64,000 bases of DNA, taken from positions 248,001-312,000 of the forward strand of contig NZ_LKET01000029.1 in assembly GCF_001317355.1 (NCBI RefSeq). Direction: 5' to 3'. This stretch comes from Oxobacter pfennigii (GTDB lineage Bacteria > Bacillota > Clostridia > Clostridiales > Oxobacteraceae). The notes under the pieces were generated by a model. That model was not told where the DNA came from. It searched no databases and worked only from the letters and a program-made list of their open reading frames with translations. Positions 37,024 through 44,726 of this stretch are shown piece by piece. A program made the translations under genes and the position numbers. The first letter of the stretch is position 1; each line of letters begins with the position of its first letter.

Positions 37024-37692
37024 ATGAAAATTGTTGCGATTAATGGAAGTCCTAAAGGTAAAACAGGCAACACTAATGTAATGGTGTCTTCATTTTTAAA
37101 GGGGGCGCAAGAATCAGGGGCAGAGACAGTAAACATATTCTTGGCTGAGAAGGAAATCAAGCACTGCAGAGGCTGCCACATTTGCTGGTCTAAAGGCCCC
37201 TGTCAATGCGTAATCAGCGATGATATGCTGGGAGTGATCTCGCTTATTGGAGGAGCCGATGTCGTGGTCTTTGCTACTCCTGTGTATTTTGCGAACATTT
37301 CGGGCATGCTGAAGGTCTTTATGGATCGTATGACTATGATAGGCAGCCCTCATCCACCTCAGGGTGCAAAGGCGGAAGGTGGAGATTCAAATAGTACAGG
37401 AGCGCTTACCCCTAAGTTTGTGGTTATTTCCAGCTGCGGTTATTCTGATAGGTCGGAGTTTGAAGTGATTTCTCTCTGGATTAAAAGGGTAGCGCTTAAG
37501 ATGCGTTCTGAAGTGATTGGAGAAATATATGCGACGCAGGGGAAATATCTGACTGAACGAGCGGAGGAATTGAAATTATCTATATCCAGTTACCTCTCAG
37601 TTTTAAAAGCTGCTGGAGAAGAGATTGCTACTGGTATGAAATTATCGGAAACAACTCAAAGCTTGCTGGAAAAAGGGATTGCTTTTAAATAA
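37024..37692 (+). CDS. Flavodoxin-fold NAD(P)H-dependent oxidoreductase
   Basis: A 222-residue flavoprotein of the NADPH-dependent FMN reductase / iron-sulfur flavoprotein group. The phosphate-binding loop is I-N-G-S-P-K-G-K-T-G-N-T (about 5-16). A cysteine cluster C-R-G-C-H-I-C-W-S-K-G-P-C-Q-C lies near residues 49-63. The F-A-T-P-V-Y-F-A-N-I-S-G motif binds the flavin ring. The cysteines resemble iron-sulfur flavoproteins but their spacing may not support a 4Fe-4S cluster. The ribosome site is AAAGGGG before ATG 37024. Role: electron transfer to an unknown acceptor. Confidence 0.82.
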   Translation: MKIVAINGSPKGKTGNTNVMVSSFLKGAQESGAETVNIFLAEKEIKHCRGCHICWSKGPCQCVISDDMLGVISLIGGADVVVFATPVYFANISGMLKVFMDRMTMIGSPHPPQGAKAEGGDSNSTGALTPKFVVISSCGYSDRSEFEVISLWIKRVALKMRSEVIGEIYATQGKYLTERAEELKLSISSYLSVLKAAGEEIATGMKLSETTQSLLEKGIAFK

Positions 37693-37759
37693 AGCAACAT
37701 ATTTCTATAAGTAGTAAACTTAAGTATAAATTATCCTATAAACTGTACAGCAATTTCTG

Positions 37760-37805
37760 AAGCATAACCGGATGTTATGCTGAAAGTCCAAATATATAGT
37801 AGCAA
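37760..37805 (+). repeat. Two-part intergenic element, copy A
   Basis: A 21-base block (37760-37780) containing the stem GCATAAC / GTTATGC around CGGAT is followed by an 8-base spacer and the 17-base block CAAATATATAGTAGCAA (37789-37805). The ribosome site of the DUF2087 gene follows directly. An identical pair of blocks with the same spacing occurs before pheA at 48698-48743. Confidence 0.8.
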
Positions 37806-37820
37806 AGGAGTGTTTGTAGA

Positions 37821-38918
37821 ATGGAAATATCGGAGCAGTTTTGGAATGCTTCCCTTAATGAAATGAAAAGAGGATTTATAGAAGAACAGGAGAGTTTCTT
37901 ATGCCTGTTATGCGGAAAGAAAATAGAAAAGGGTATAATCTATCCTGCAGGTAATGCTTTATACGAAGCCGGGAAGTTTATGATTAAGCACATAGAGGAT
38001 GAGCATGGTTCTGTTTTTGAATATTTAAGCAGTCTCGATAAAAAGCTTACCGGATTGTCGGAACATCAAAGAACACTTATAAATCTTTTCTATCAGGGTA
38101 AAACGGATAAGGAAGTACAAAAAGAAATGGGCATAGGAAGCCCGTCTACCATACGGAATCACAGGTTTGCCTTAAGAGAAAGAGAAAGGCAGTCAAAGAT
38201 CTTTTTAGTGATGATGGAACTTTTAAAGGAAAAGGATAAAAATCCAGCAAGCCTTATAAAGCCTCATATGGCGGCAACTATGGTGGACGACCGTTATAAT
38301 GTCACCGGTGATGAAAACGAAAGGCTGATAAAGAAATACTTCCCTCAAGGTATAAACGGAAAGCTTAAAACCTTCTCCATGCAGGAGAAGCATAAAATCA
38401 TTGTTCTGCGCCAGATTATAAAGCGCTTTGATAAAAGCACGGTATATAATGAAAAAGAACTGAACGAAATATTGAAAGAGATATACGAATACGATTATGT
38501 TGCATTACGAAGATATTTGATAGAATATGGCTTTATGGACAGGAAGAAGGATTGCAGCGAGTATTGGGTGAAAGATTCAAATACCGGTGAAAACAAGCCG
38601 GAAAAGAAGGATGAAAAGGTTATAAGCGGTGTCTACCAGATAAGGAATACCAAAAATCAAAAGATTTTTATCACCAGCGGGAGAAATCTATCCAAACTCA
38701 ACGGCATCAAATTTGAGCTTAATGTTGGGTCTTACAGAAATAAAGAACTGCAGGATGATTGGAATAGGTATGGTGAGGATGCTTTTGCTTTTGAAATTTT
38801 GGAATCCTTTGAAGAAGACGGAGAGATCAAAGGCCTGATGAGTAAGATTAAGGACCTTGAAAAGCAGTGGATACAAAGGCTCCAACCCTTCAATGAAAAG
38901 GGCTATAACAAAGAATAG
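37821..38918 (+). CDS. DUF2087 regulator with HTH and GIY-YIG-like domains
   Basis: A 365-residue multidomain protein. Near residues 28-65 a C-x2-C ... H-x5-H pattern (C-L-L-C-G-K-K, then K-H-I-E-D-E-H) suggests a zinc site. A sigma-4/LuxR-like helix-turn-helix follows (L-S-E-H-Q-R-T-L-I-N-L-F, S-P-S-T-I-R-N-H-R, about 77-115). DUF2087 lies at about 175-255 (R-F-D-K-S-T-V-Y-N-E-K-E-L-N-E-I-L, L-R-R-Y-L-I-E-Y-G-F-M-D-R). A C-terminal GIY-YIG-like domain starts G-V-Y-Q-I-R-N but has F-I-T-S-G where Y-I-G is expected, so nuclease activity is doubtful. Probably a DNA-binding regulator. It forms a pair with the next gene. Confidence 0.78.
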   Translation: MEISEQFWNASLNEMKRGFIEEQESFLCLLCGKKIEKGIIYPAGNALYEAGKFMIKHIEDEHGSVFEYLSSLDKKLTGLSEHQRTLINLFYQGKTDKEVQKEMGIGSPSTIRNHRFALRERERQSKIFLVMMELLKEKDKNPASLIKPHMAATMVDDRYNVTGDENERLIKKYFPQGINGKLKTFSMQEKHKIIVLRQIIKRFDKSTVYNEKELNEILKEIYEYDYVALRRYLIEYGFMDRKKDCSEYWVKDSNTGENKPEKKDEKVISGVYQIRNTKNQKIFITSGRNLSKLNGIKFELNVGSYRNKELQDDWNRYGEDAFAFEILESFEEDGEIKGLMSKIKDLEKQWIQRLQPFNEKGYNKE

Positions 38919-38929
38919 GAGAAAATCTT

Positions 38930-39283
38930 ATGGATAAAAAACTCAGCCGTAAAGAAATGATAGCGCAATACAAAGAAGCCAAACTTGATATGGGCGTATA
39001 CAGGATAAAAAATGTGAAAACGGGAAAATATCTTTTAGGCAGCACCACAGATATTAAAAATATATACAATAAGTTTGAATTCGGAGCTCAGACATCAACC
39101 CCCGGAGTGTTTCCCAGAAAATTAGCCGCTGATATTACAGAGTATGGGTTTGATAATTTTTCTATAGAAGTATTGGAGCTTTTAGATGTAAAACCTGAAA
39201 TGACAAAATCAGAAATTGATGAGGAACTTAAGCTTTTGGAAGATATATGGCGGGATAAGCTTGGGAAGGGAAATGAATATTAA
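38930..39283 (+). CDS. Small GIY-YIG-like domain protein
   Basis: A 117-residue protein beginning 11 bases after the preceding gene, with AGGAGAAAATC as ribosome site before ATG 38930. It is related to that gene's C-terminal domain: G-V-Y-R-I-K-N-V-K-T-G-K, then Y-L-L-G-S-T, and Y-G-F-D-N-F-S-I-E-V-L-E-L. The second signature is degenerate (Y-L-L-G). It may bind rather than cut nucleic acid. Cotranscription with the DUF2087 protein suggests the two act together. Its function is unknown. Confidence 0.75.
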   Translation: MDKKLSRKEMIAQYKEAKLDMGVYRIKNVKTGKYLLGSTTDIKNIYNKFEFGAQTSTPGVFPRKLAADITEYGFDNFSIEVLELLDVKPEMTKSEIDEELKLLEDIWRDKLGKGNEY

Positions 39284-39327
39284 AAATTCAAGGGGTAGGT
39301 TGCCTTTTTCAAAATGGGCAAATAATA

Positions 39328-39350
39328 GAGCCACGGCGACGCCGTGGCTC
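39328..39350 (+). terminator. GC-rich hairpin after GIY-YIG gene
   Basis: Eleven-base arms 39328-39338 and 39340-39350 are fully complementary around one base. No T-run follows. Confidence 0.6.
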
Positions 39351-39377
39351 AAACTCATCTCTTTGTAAGAAGCTTTT

Positions 39378-39524
39378 CTATTCCATTCCTGCTTTTAGTG
39401 CCTCGCTCATGGAAAATGCATTGATTTTTCTCCTGCAAAACAGTTTCGGCATCTCGTAAGGTAGCATTACAACGACAAAGCCAACTATGACGTAAAGCGG
39501 GTCGATTTCTTCAAGGCGTAACAT
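39378..39524 (-). CDS. Possible 48-residue membrane peptide
   Basis: A leftward frame from ATG 39524 encodes M-L-R-L-E-E-I-D-P-L-Y-V-I-V-G-F-V-V-V-M-L-P..., one hydrophobic span and a basic cysteine-containing tail. The sequence looks protein-like, but the ribosome site is poor and the DNA upstream is decayed coding sequence. It could be a remnant rather than a live gene. Confidence 0.35.
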   Translation of the reverse strand: MLRLEEIDPLYVIVGFVVVMLPYEMPKLFCRRKINAFSMSEALKAGME

Positions 39525-39730
39525 CAATAAACATATTCATCATCCTCACTTTATCGATACAAGGTTTTGCGAAGAATTTGCAAGTACTCGCTCTTTTACC
39601 ATTTCGTCATAATGAGGCTTATAGGCATCAGTGTCAACTGCTCTATACCTTCTTTTAAATAAATATAGGATATTCTGAGTACATCTTTTCCATATTGAAC
39701 AATAAGTTTATTTGCATAGTAACTATACGG
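39525..39730 (-). pseudogene. Remnant of an ECF sigma factor, leftward
   Basis: On the minus strand, about 39725 down to 39650, the DNA reads A-N-K-L-I-V-Q-Y-G-K-D-V-L-R-I-S-Y-I-Y-L-K-E-G, the usual beginning of region 2 in many clostridial ECF sigma factors. The frame then shifts and meets stops. In another frame a stretch D-T-D-A-Y-K-P-H-Y-D-E-M-V-K-E-R-V-L-A looks coding and ends at a stop near 39551. No intact gene remains. Confidence 0.5.
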
Positions 39731-39826
39731 TAAGAATAAAAATAATAATATTTTCGTGACATTTTCAGATTTCTTTCGTCTTAATTAATGTAAACAACCC
39801 GGCGCCGGGAAAGAAGGTGTTGACAT

Positions 39827-40339
39827 ATGACAATAGAAGATGTGAATTTAGAAGAAATTGAAAGTGTATGTTTATCTACCTGGGAGCAAATTTACCGTTT
39901 TATATATTACAAGGTGCAAAACCGTGAAGAGGCAGAGGATATAACCCAGGAGACATACGTAAAAACCATTGCCTATATGAAAAAATATAAAACAAGTCCA
40001 GAAAGATACATAGGCTTTCTGAAGAAGGTTGCCCATAATATTCTGCGGGATAAATGGCGAAAAATTAACCGCAGTGGCACAGATATCAATCTGGATGAAA
40101 TTAATCCTGAAAAAGTAGCCAGTGAAGATTATACGGAAGCAAGTATACAAAGACAGGTTATTGAAGATGCTTTAAACAACTTGAACGATGAGCAAAAGAA
40201 TGTAATAGACTTAAGGATAATTAAAGGCTATTCCGTGGCAGAAACGGCTAATATTATGGGAAAAGGCGAAGGTGCGGTGCGTTCCCTGCAATACAGGGCA
40301 GTTCAAAATCTGCAGAGAATACTGGTCAAGGAGGAATGA
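39827..40339 (+). CDS. ECF-type RNA polymerase sigma factor
   Basis: A 170-residue sigma factor. Region 2 (about 15-80) reads I-Y-R-F-I-Y-Y-K-V-Q-N-R-E-E-A-E-D-I-T-Q-E-T-Y-V-K and F-L-K-K-V-A-H-N-I-L-R-D-K-W-R. Region 4 (about 110-165) reads L-N-D-E-Q-K-N-V-I-D-L-R and G-Y-S-V-A-E-T-A-N-I-M-G-K-G-E-G-A-V-R-S-L-Q-Y-R-A. ATG 39827 follows AAGAAGG. A perfect palindrome CCCGGCGCCGGG (39798-39809) stands just before that site. The next gene, four bases on, is a membrane anti-sigma factor, so the pair is a typical signal-responsive module. Confidence 0.92.
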   Translation: MTIEDVNLEEIESVCLSTWEQIYRFIYYKVQNREEAEDITQETYVKTIAYMKKYKTSPERYIGFLKKVAHNILRDKWRKINRSGTDINLDEINPEKVASEDYTEASIQRQVIEDALNNLNDEQKNVIDLRIIKGYSVAETANIMGKGEGAVRSLQYRAVQNLQRILVKEE

Positions 40340-40343
40340 AACT

Positions 40344-42026
40344 ATGAATGATTTTGAATATAAATTGTCTGATTATATTGATACTTTAAATGCTGAAAAT
40401 AAGCCTAAAGAGCACGAAGAGGATGTTGAATCCCCTGAAATGGAGAAGCTTTATAATACGGTAAGACTTATTAAAACATTAAAAGAACCGGTTATGCCCG
40501 AAAAAAGTTATACAGAAAAACTGGTTCACAATGTATCGAAGCAAATCTCTCAAAGCAAAACGAATATCTGGCTAAAAAGGCTTATTGGCATGACGGCAGC
40601 TATTGCTGCAATGCTGGTTATTGCATTAACCTTAAACTATATATCTCCTTTTAACACATTAAATTATGCGTATGCCATGGAGAAGGCATACAACAAAATA
40701 AAGGCCTACCATGGATTTATCGAAATTGCATCGGTAAATGCCAAAGGAGAACCTGCATCCCAGGCAAAATTGGAAGTATGGGCAGATAAAAAAGGCCGCT
40801 ATTATGTTAAGCAGTCAGATGGCAGCGGTGACAGTATAGTAACTGTAAACAACGGGGAGAAGAAATGGCAGGTTGTGCCTAAAGACATTGCCTATAATAG
40901 GGATGAAAATATTGTATATACTTTTCCGGCCTTTCCCGACTCATACCGTTTCAGCTTTGAACTTGGAAAGGAAATAGAGAACATTAAAAATGCCATATCT
41001 ACAGAGGTTATAGGCGAGGAAACAGTTGCCGGAAGGAAAGCGGATTTAATTGAAGTAACTCCTGAGGGCGGAGATGTTTATAAAATATGGGTTGATAAAG
41101 AAACAAAGCTTCCATTAAGAAAACAGTCGGCAATGAACAATGCACTGCAATATACGGTAACTTACACGGAAATAGAATTTACTGATGATATTCCTGGCTC
41201 TATTATGGAATATATTCCATCGGAAGGATATAGCGAAGTCAATGTAAACCAGGAATTAAAGGTTATAAATATTGAAGAGGCACAAAATATTGCGGGATTT
41301 GCTGCAGTGCTTCCTCAAAATATTCCCGAAGGCTATGTCCAAAAGGGAATAGCCGTAGAGACCGGTGAAAATGCAGTCAAGATATATTATTCACTGGTAT
41401 CAAATGAAGATATAAGGATTGTGCTGCGGCAAAAATTAAGTGCAGATGAGCTTGTACCATCACCGAACTCTATGTTAGGAAAAATAGGTGATATACAGGT
41501 GGAAATGCAATCGCCAATACAATCAGAGTCAGGAATTTTAGGTACAGGTCCATATGCAGGGGTGACCAATTTGAACTCCATAAGGTGGATACAGGAAGGA
41601 AAAGAGTATGCCGTATTAGGTAATGCTCCACTAGAAACCCTGGCGGAATTTGCAGGCAGCCTTACAGGTATGGAAGTTGAAATACCTTCACAGGATGGAA
41701 GCTCCGCTAAACCCCAGGTAGAGGTGCCAGTGGATATGGAAATTGCAAAGAATGACCAAAAAGGCGTTGACGGAGGCCATTCCCCATGGCAGCTGGACCC
41801 AACCTTTGTAACTCAGGTTTTTGTAAGCCTTCAAATTTCACCTGAAGGTATTACAGGAGATTATCCCGTAAAATATGAACAACTTAAAATTATTGAAAAT
41901 ACAGGCATTGAGGCAATAATAGAGGTTGAAAGCGAAAAATCTCCTATAGCCAAGGTTTATTTAAAACGATTGGTAAGGCAGGATGAAACGGGAATTTGGT
42001 CTGTAGTAGGATACGATATGAAATAG
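40344..42026 (+). CDS. Membrane anti-sigma factor with LolA/MucB-like domain
   Basis: A 560-residue single-span protein. Residues 1-88 are cytoplasmic and acidic (M-N-D-F-E-Y-K-L-S-D-Y-I-D onward) and probably hold the sigma factor. A membrane segment lies at about 74-96 (L-I-G-M-T-A-A-I-A-A-M-L-V-I-A-L). The outer part begins with a LolA/RseB-like fold (A-Y-H-G-F-I-E-I-A-S ... A-D-K-K-G-R-Y-Y-V-K) and goes on with a DUF4367-like region (I-P-E-G-Y-V-Q-K-G). ATG 40344 has AAGGAGG (40328-40334) upstream; the frame is open further upstream but without a start context. It probably senses the cell surface and releases the ECF factor. Confidence 0.85.
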   Translation: MNDFEYKLSDYIDTLNAENKPKEHEEDVESPEMEKLYNTVRLIKTLKEPVMPEKSYTEKLVHNVSKQISQSKTNIWLKRLIGMTAAIAAMLVIALTLNYISPFNTLNYAYAMEKAYNKIKAYHGFIEIASVNAKGEPASQAKLEVWADKKGRYYVKQSDGSGDSIVTVNNGEKKWQVVPKDIAYNRDENIVYTFPAFPDSYRFSFELGKEIENIKNAISTEVIGEETVAGRKADLIEVTPEGGDVYKIWVDKETKLPLRKQSAMNNALQYTVTYTEIEFTDDIPGSIMEYIPSEGYSEVNVNQELKVINIEEAQNIAGFAAVLPQNIPEGYVQKGIAVETGENAVKIYYSLVSNEDIRIVLRQKLSADELVPSPNSMLGKIGDIQVEMQSPIQSESGILGTGPYAGVTNLNSIRWIQEGKEYAVLGNAPLETLAEFAGSLTGMEVEIPSQDGSSAKPQVEVPVDMEIAKNDQKGVDGGHSPWQLDPTFVTQVFVSLQISPEGITGDYPVKYEQLKIIENTGIEAIIEVESEKSPIAKVYLKRLVRQDETGIWSVVGYDMK

Positions 42027-42040
42027 TAAAGTTTGAATAA

Positions 42041-42077
42041 ATAGCTGGGCGGTAATTTAAACCGCCCAGCTATTTAT
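42041..42077. terminator. Bidirectional terminator
   Basis: Perfect 13-bp arms ATAGCTGGGCGGT (42041-42053) and ACCGCCCAGCTAT (42061-42073), with TTTAT after. It lies between the anti-sigma gene and the convergent lipoprotein gene. Confidence 0.82.
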
Positions 42078-42087
42078 GTTAAAAAAA

Positions 42088-42702
42088 TCAATCGAAATGA
42101 TCCCAGTATGCAAGAACTATCTCCTCAATAATAGAGCTATCTTCTACAATGCTGTTAACCTTAGTATTGTTGCCTTTATCAAAATCCAGAATTATAAGCT
42201 TCTCTTCACCGATGTCAAACCATCCTTCAAGGGGCTCTCCGGTGTGGCGACTCGTAACTTGATCGGATTTTGGTTTGTATTTTTCAAATCCAGTCTTTGC
42301 GCTATCTTCAACTCTAACTCCCAGGTCAGTTTCAAAATCGGGACTGAAGGAAGTAACACTTATGACTTTTTCAGTTTCTTTCCCAAATTTTACAGTTATA
42401 CCTTTGTCATAGGTCCAAACAGTCAAATCCTCTTTAAAATACCCGGAGTCATCAGTTTCCAGGGATTCTTTATAGTCCTTGCCCAGTATTTTAACAACAT
42501 CTTCGATGGAGTCACCAAGGCATATGCCGCCAAGGCTCCGGGGCCTTACAACGGCAGGAGTAGGATTCTTATTTTCATCAACATTGCCGTTATTTTGTAT
42601 GTCGGTACCCGGCTGGCTTATACGCGGGTTTAGATTGCCCGAACATCCGGAAATCATAAATAGCATCATAATAATTCCCGTAATTAATGCGGTTTTTATC
42701 AT
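42088..42702 (-). CDS. Lipoprotein, paralogue 1
   Basis: A 204-residue lipoprotein with signal M-I-K-T-A-L-I-T-G-I-I-M-M-L-F-M-I-S-G-C (Cys20). After a proline-rich linker comes S-L-G-G-I-C-L-G-D-S-I-E-D-V-V-K-I-L-G-K-D-Y, then R-H-T-G-E-P-L-E-G-W-F-D-I-G and the end I-I-E-E-I-V-L-A-Y-W-D-H-F-D. A second copy lies at 43956-44522 with the same features. The G-D-S-x-E-D-V segment resembles BamE/SmpA-like repeats, but I do not assign a family. Its ribosome site is GGAGG before ATG 42702. The role is unknown; surface exposure is expected. Confidence 0.78.
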   Translation of the reverse strand: MIKTALITGIIMMLFMISGCSGNLNPRISQPGTDIQNNGNVDENKNPTPAVVRPRSLGGICLGDSIEDVVKILGKDYKESLETDDSGYFKEDLTVWTYDKGITVKFGKETEKVISVTSFSPDFETDLGVRVEDSAKTGFEKYKPKSDQVTSRHTGEPLEGWFDIGEEKLIILDFDKGNNTKVNSIVEDSSIIEEIVLAYWDHFD

Positions 42703-42789
42703 AAAAATAAAACCTCCGATTATATTATTGAATTTTTAAGGCAGCCGCCTTTTGAAACATAATCATCCTGAGGGCGGCAAAAAATATAA

Positions 42790-43071
42790 AGTTATATAAT
42801 TTATATTTATTAGACGGAACCTAGGTATATATAGTTTCATTTTAGACGATTTTATGTTAAAGGATGAGTTTAAATCGATTTACAGAAGATGCATATAAAG
42901 CGGAGGATTAGGGGGTGGGGCATGACGATACTGCCTTCTAGACATAAAGAGGTATCCTTTAAATATGGAATGAAATATAGGTTTTATGCAAGGCTAAAAT
43001 CGTTAATGATGAATTTAGTCTTGCAATCAAGAATTTACTATTTCATTTTACTAAATATTTTTAAAATACTA
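42790..43071 (+). other. Decayed copy of the drug-leader region
   Basis: The stretch from about 42800 to 42990 aligns with 44610-44845 upstream of the MFS exporter: TATTAGACG, GTTTC-TTTTA, TTTATGTTA, TTTAAAT, then ATAAAG-TATCCTTTAAAT and GGAATGAAAT. Here the leader-peptide start is altered (TCG in place of TTG) and the Val-Arg-Leu-Arg codons are missing. An open frame at 42889 is not supported as a gene. Confidence 0.6.
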
Positions 43072-43102
43072 TTGACATTAACGTTGCGTAAAAGTTTATA
43101 GT
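43072..43102 (+). promoter_or_regulatory. MerR-type promoter with 19-bp spacer
   Basis: TTGACA (43072-43077) and TATAGT (43097-43102) are 19 bases apart, the lengthened spacing that MerR-family activators correct by twisting DNA. It lies just before the TipA-like merR gene, suggesting autoactivation. Confidence 0.8.
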
Positions 43103-43124
43103 TATTTTGTAAGGAGGTGAGGGC

Positions 43125-43886
43125 ATGGAGTATACAGTGCAAAAGCTTGGCAAAATAGCAGGTATCAGCACCAGGACATTGAGGTATTATGATGAAATAG
43201 GTATTCTTAAGCCGGCAAGAATCAATTCGTCAGGATACCGGATTTACGGCCAGGCAGAGGTTGACAAGTTACAGCAAATACTATTCTACAGGGAATTGGG
43301 TGTAAGCCTGGATAGTATAAAGGATATAGTAACCGCACCTTCCTTTGACGGAGCAAAGGCACTTAGAGAACACCATGAAAAGCTCCTTGAAAAAAGAGAA
43401 CAACTGGATTTGCTTATAGCAAACGTGGAAAAGACAATAGCATTAACAGAAGGGAGAATTATAATGAGTGATAAAGAAAAGTTCGAAGGCTTCAAGCAAA
43501 AGCTTATAGATGAAAACGAAAAGAAATATGGCAATGAAATACGGGATAAATATGGCAAGGACGTTGTTGAAAAATCAAATGAAAAATTCAAAAATATGAC
43601 CAAGGAACAGTATGATGAGGTAAACGACCTGGCAGTACAGGTAAAAGAAACACTGGCAGAAGCATTTAAAACCGGTGATCCGTCAGGAGAACTGGCACAA
43701 AAGGCTGTTGACCTTCACAGGCAGTGGCTGACTTACTTCTGGCCCCAGTACAGCAAGGAAGCTCATGCGGGTTTAGGGCAAATGTATGTTGATGATGAAA
43801 GATTTACAGCATACTATGACACGGAGCAGTCTGGAACCGCAGCATTTTTAAGGGACGCCATATTCATCTATGCAGGAAAAAAATAA
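43125..43886 (+). CDS. MerR-family regulator with TipAS drug-binding domain
   Basis: A 253-residue TipAL-like activator. The MerR winged helix (about 1-70) reads G-K-I-A-G-I-S-T-R-T-L-R-Y-Y-D-E-I-G-I-L and S-G-Y-R-I-Y. A coiled-coil dimer helix follows (about 75-112). The C-terminal TipAS domain (about 113-253) has F-K-Q-K-L-I-D-E-N-E-K-K-Y-G and H-R-Q-W-L-T-Y-F-W; in known proteins it traps thiopeptides and other antibiotics. ATG 43125 follows AAGGAGGTGA. A second ribosome site inside the gene (43451-43456) stands before in-frame ATG 43464, which could give the free TipAS domain. Confidence 0.92.
   Translation: MEYTVQKLGKIAGISTRTLRYYDEIGILKPARINSSGYRIYGQAEVDKLQQILFYRELGVSLDSIKDIVTAPSFDGAKALREHHEKLLEKREQLDLLIANVEKTIALTEGRIIMSDKEKFEGFKQKLIDENEKKYGNEIRDKYGKDVVEKSNEKFKNMTKEQYDEVNDLAVQVKETLAEAFKTGDPSGELAQKAVDLHRQWLTYFWPQYSKEAHAGLGQMYVDDERFTAYYDTEQSGTAAFLRDAIFIYAGKK
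43464..43886 (+). CDS. Possible internal translation product, TipAS-like
   Basis: In-frame ATG 43464 is preceded by AGGGAG (43451-43456) with 7-base spacing. Translation from it gives 140 residues, exactly the drug-binding domain. In Streptomyces lividans tipA the short form arises in the same way and acts as a drug sponge. The parallel is inferred from the site and its position at the domain border. Confidence 0.55.
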   Translation: MSDKEKFEGFKQKLIDENEKKYGNEIRDKYGKDVVEKSNEKFKNMTKEQYDEVNDLAVQVKETLAEAFKTGDPSGELAQKAVDLHRQWLTYFWPQYSKEAHAGLGQMYVDDERFTAYYDTEQSGTAAFLRDAIFIYAGKK

Positions 43887-43911
43887 TATAAGCAAAGAGA
43901 TCTAAATAGCT

Positions 43912-43953
43912 AAAAAAATACCGAGGCGGTTTTAAACTGCCTCGGTATTTTTT
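43912..43953. terminator. Bidirectional terminator after merR
   Basis: AAAATACCGAGGC (43915-43927) pairs with GCCTCGGTATTTT (43939-43951), with A- and T-runs on the outer sides. It separates merR from the convergent second lipoprotein gene. Confidence 0.85.
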
Positions 43954-43955
43954 AA

Positions 43956-44522
43956 TCAATCAAAATGCTCCCAGTATGCCAGCACTATTTCTTCTATAAC
44001 TGAATCTTCTTCGACATCCATATTAATCATAGAATCATCGTCCTTGTCTAAATCCAGTATGATGAGCTGCCCATCGCCTATGTCATACCAGCCTATAATA
44101 GGCTCGTCGGTGTGACGGCTTACAACTTGATTGAATTTGGATTGGTATTTTTCAAAAGCAATTTTTGCGCTGTCTCCAGGCTTTACTCCCAGGTCAGTTT
44201 GAAAATCCGAGCCTTGAGCAGCGGCATTTAAGACTTTTTTAGTGTCCTTGCCAAAAGTTACAACAATGCCTTTGCCGTAGGTCCAAATTATCAAATCTTC
44301 TCTAAAATAGCCGGAATAATCTATTTCCATAGATTCTTTATAATCCTTGCCTAATATATTCATAACATCATTTGAAGAGTCACCGAGGCATATACCGCCT
44401 AAGCTATTAGACCTTACGGCTGTACCAGGCTGAGTTACACGTCTACCGTCGTTGATGGAGCATCCGGATAAAATGAATAGTATAATTATAATTCCTGTTA
44501 CATGCAATACAATTTTTTTCAT
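43956..44522 (-). CDS. Lipoprotein, paralogue 2
   Basis: A 188-residue lipoprotein with signal ending I-L-S-G-C. It shares with the 42088 gene S-L-G-G-I-C-L-G-D-S, G-K-D-Y-K-E-S, S-G-Y-F-x-E-D-L, F-G-K-x-T-x-K-V and the ending I-E-E-I-V-L-A-Y-W-x-H-F-D. The linker after the lipid cysteine is shorter than in paralogue 1. The start is ATG 44522, with AGGAGG upstream on the minus strand. Gene and divergent leader region appear to have been duplicated together. The role is unknown. Confidence 0.78.
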   Translation of the reverse strand: MKKIVLHVTGIIIILFILSGCSINDGRRVTQPGTAVRSNSLGGICLGDSSNDVMNILGKDYKESMEIDYSGYFREDLIIWTYGKGIVVTFGKDTKKVLNAAAQGSDFQTDLGVKPGDSAKIAFEKYQSKFNQVVSRHTDEPIIGWYDIGDGQLIILDLDKDDDSMINMDVEEDSVIEEIVLAYWEHFD

Positions 44523-44668
44523 AATTTTTCAGCCTCCTTTTAGGATTTATTGTGGGTACGTATTTTAAAGCATAAATAACATTACAAACATGGCGGTGCA
44601 AAATTATATTAACTATATATATATTAGACGTATATTAAGTATATGAAGTTTCCTTTTAAATGAATTTA

Positions 44669-44677
44669 TGTTATAAT
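44669..44677 (+). promoter_or_regulatory. Extended -10 promoter of the MFS leader
   Basis: TGTTATAAT at 44669-44677, with no good -35. A short hairpin GTTGT/ACAAC (44684-44688, 44696-44700) follows at about the expected transcript start. Confidence 0.55.
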
Positions 44678-44726
44678 ACGACCGTTGTGTCAAAGACAAC
44701 TGGAGATTTAAAAGGAGGAGTTTAAA

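Noticed and set aside
42889-43101. 70-codon frame (MHIKRR...) upstream of merR
   Set aside because: It lies in the decayed leader copy, has no ribosome site and crosses the merR promoter.
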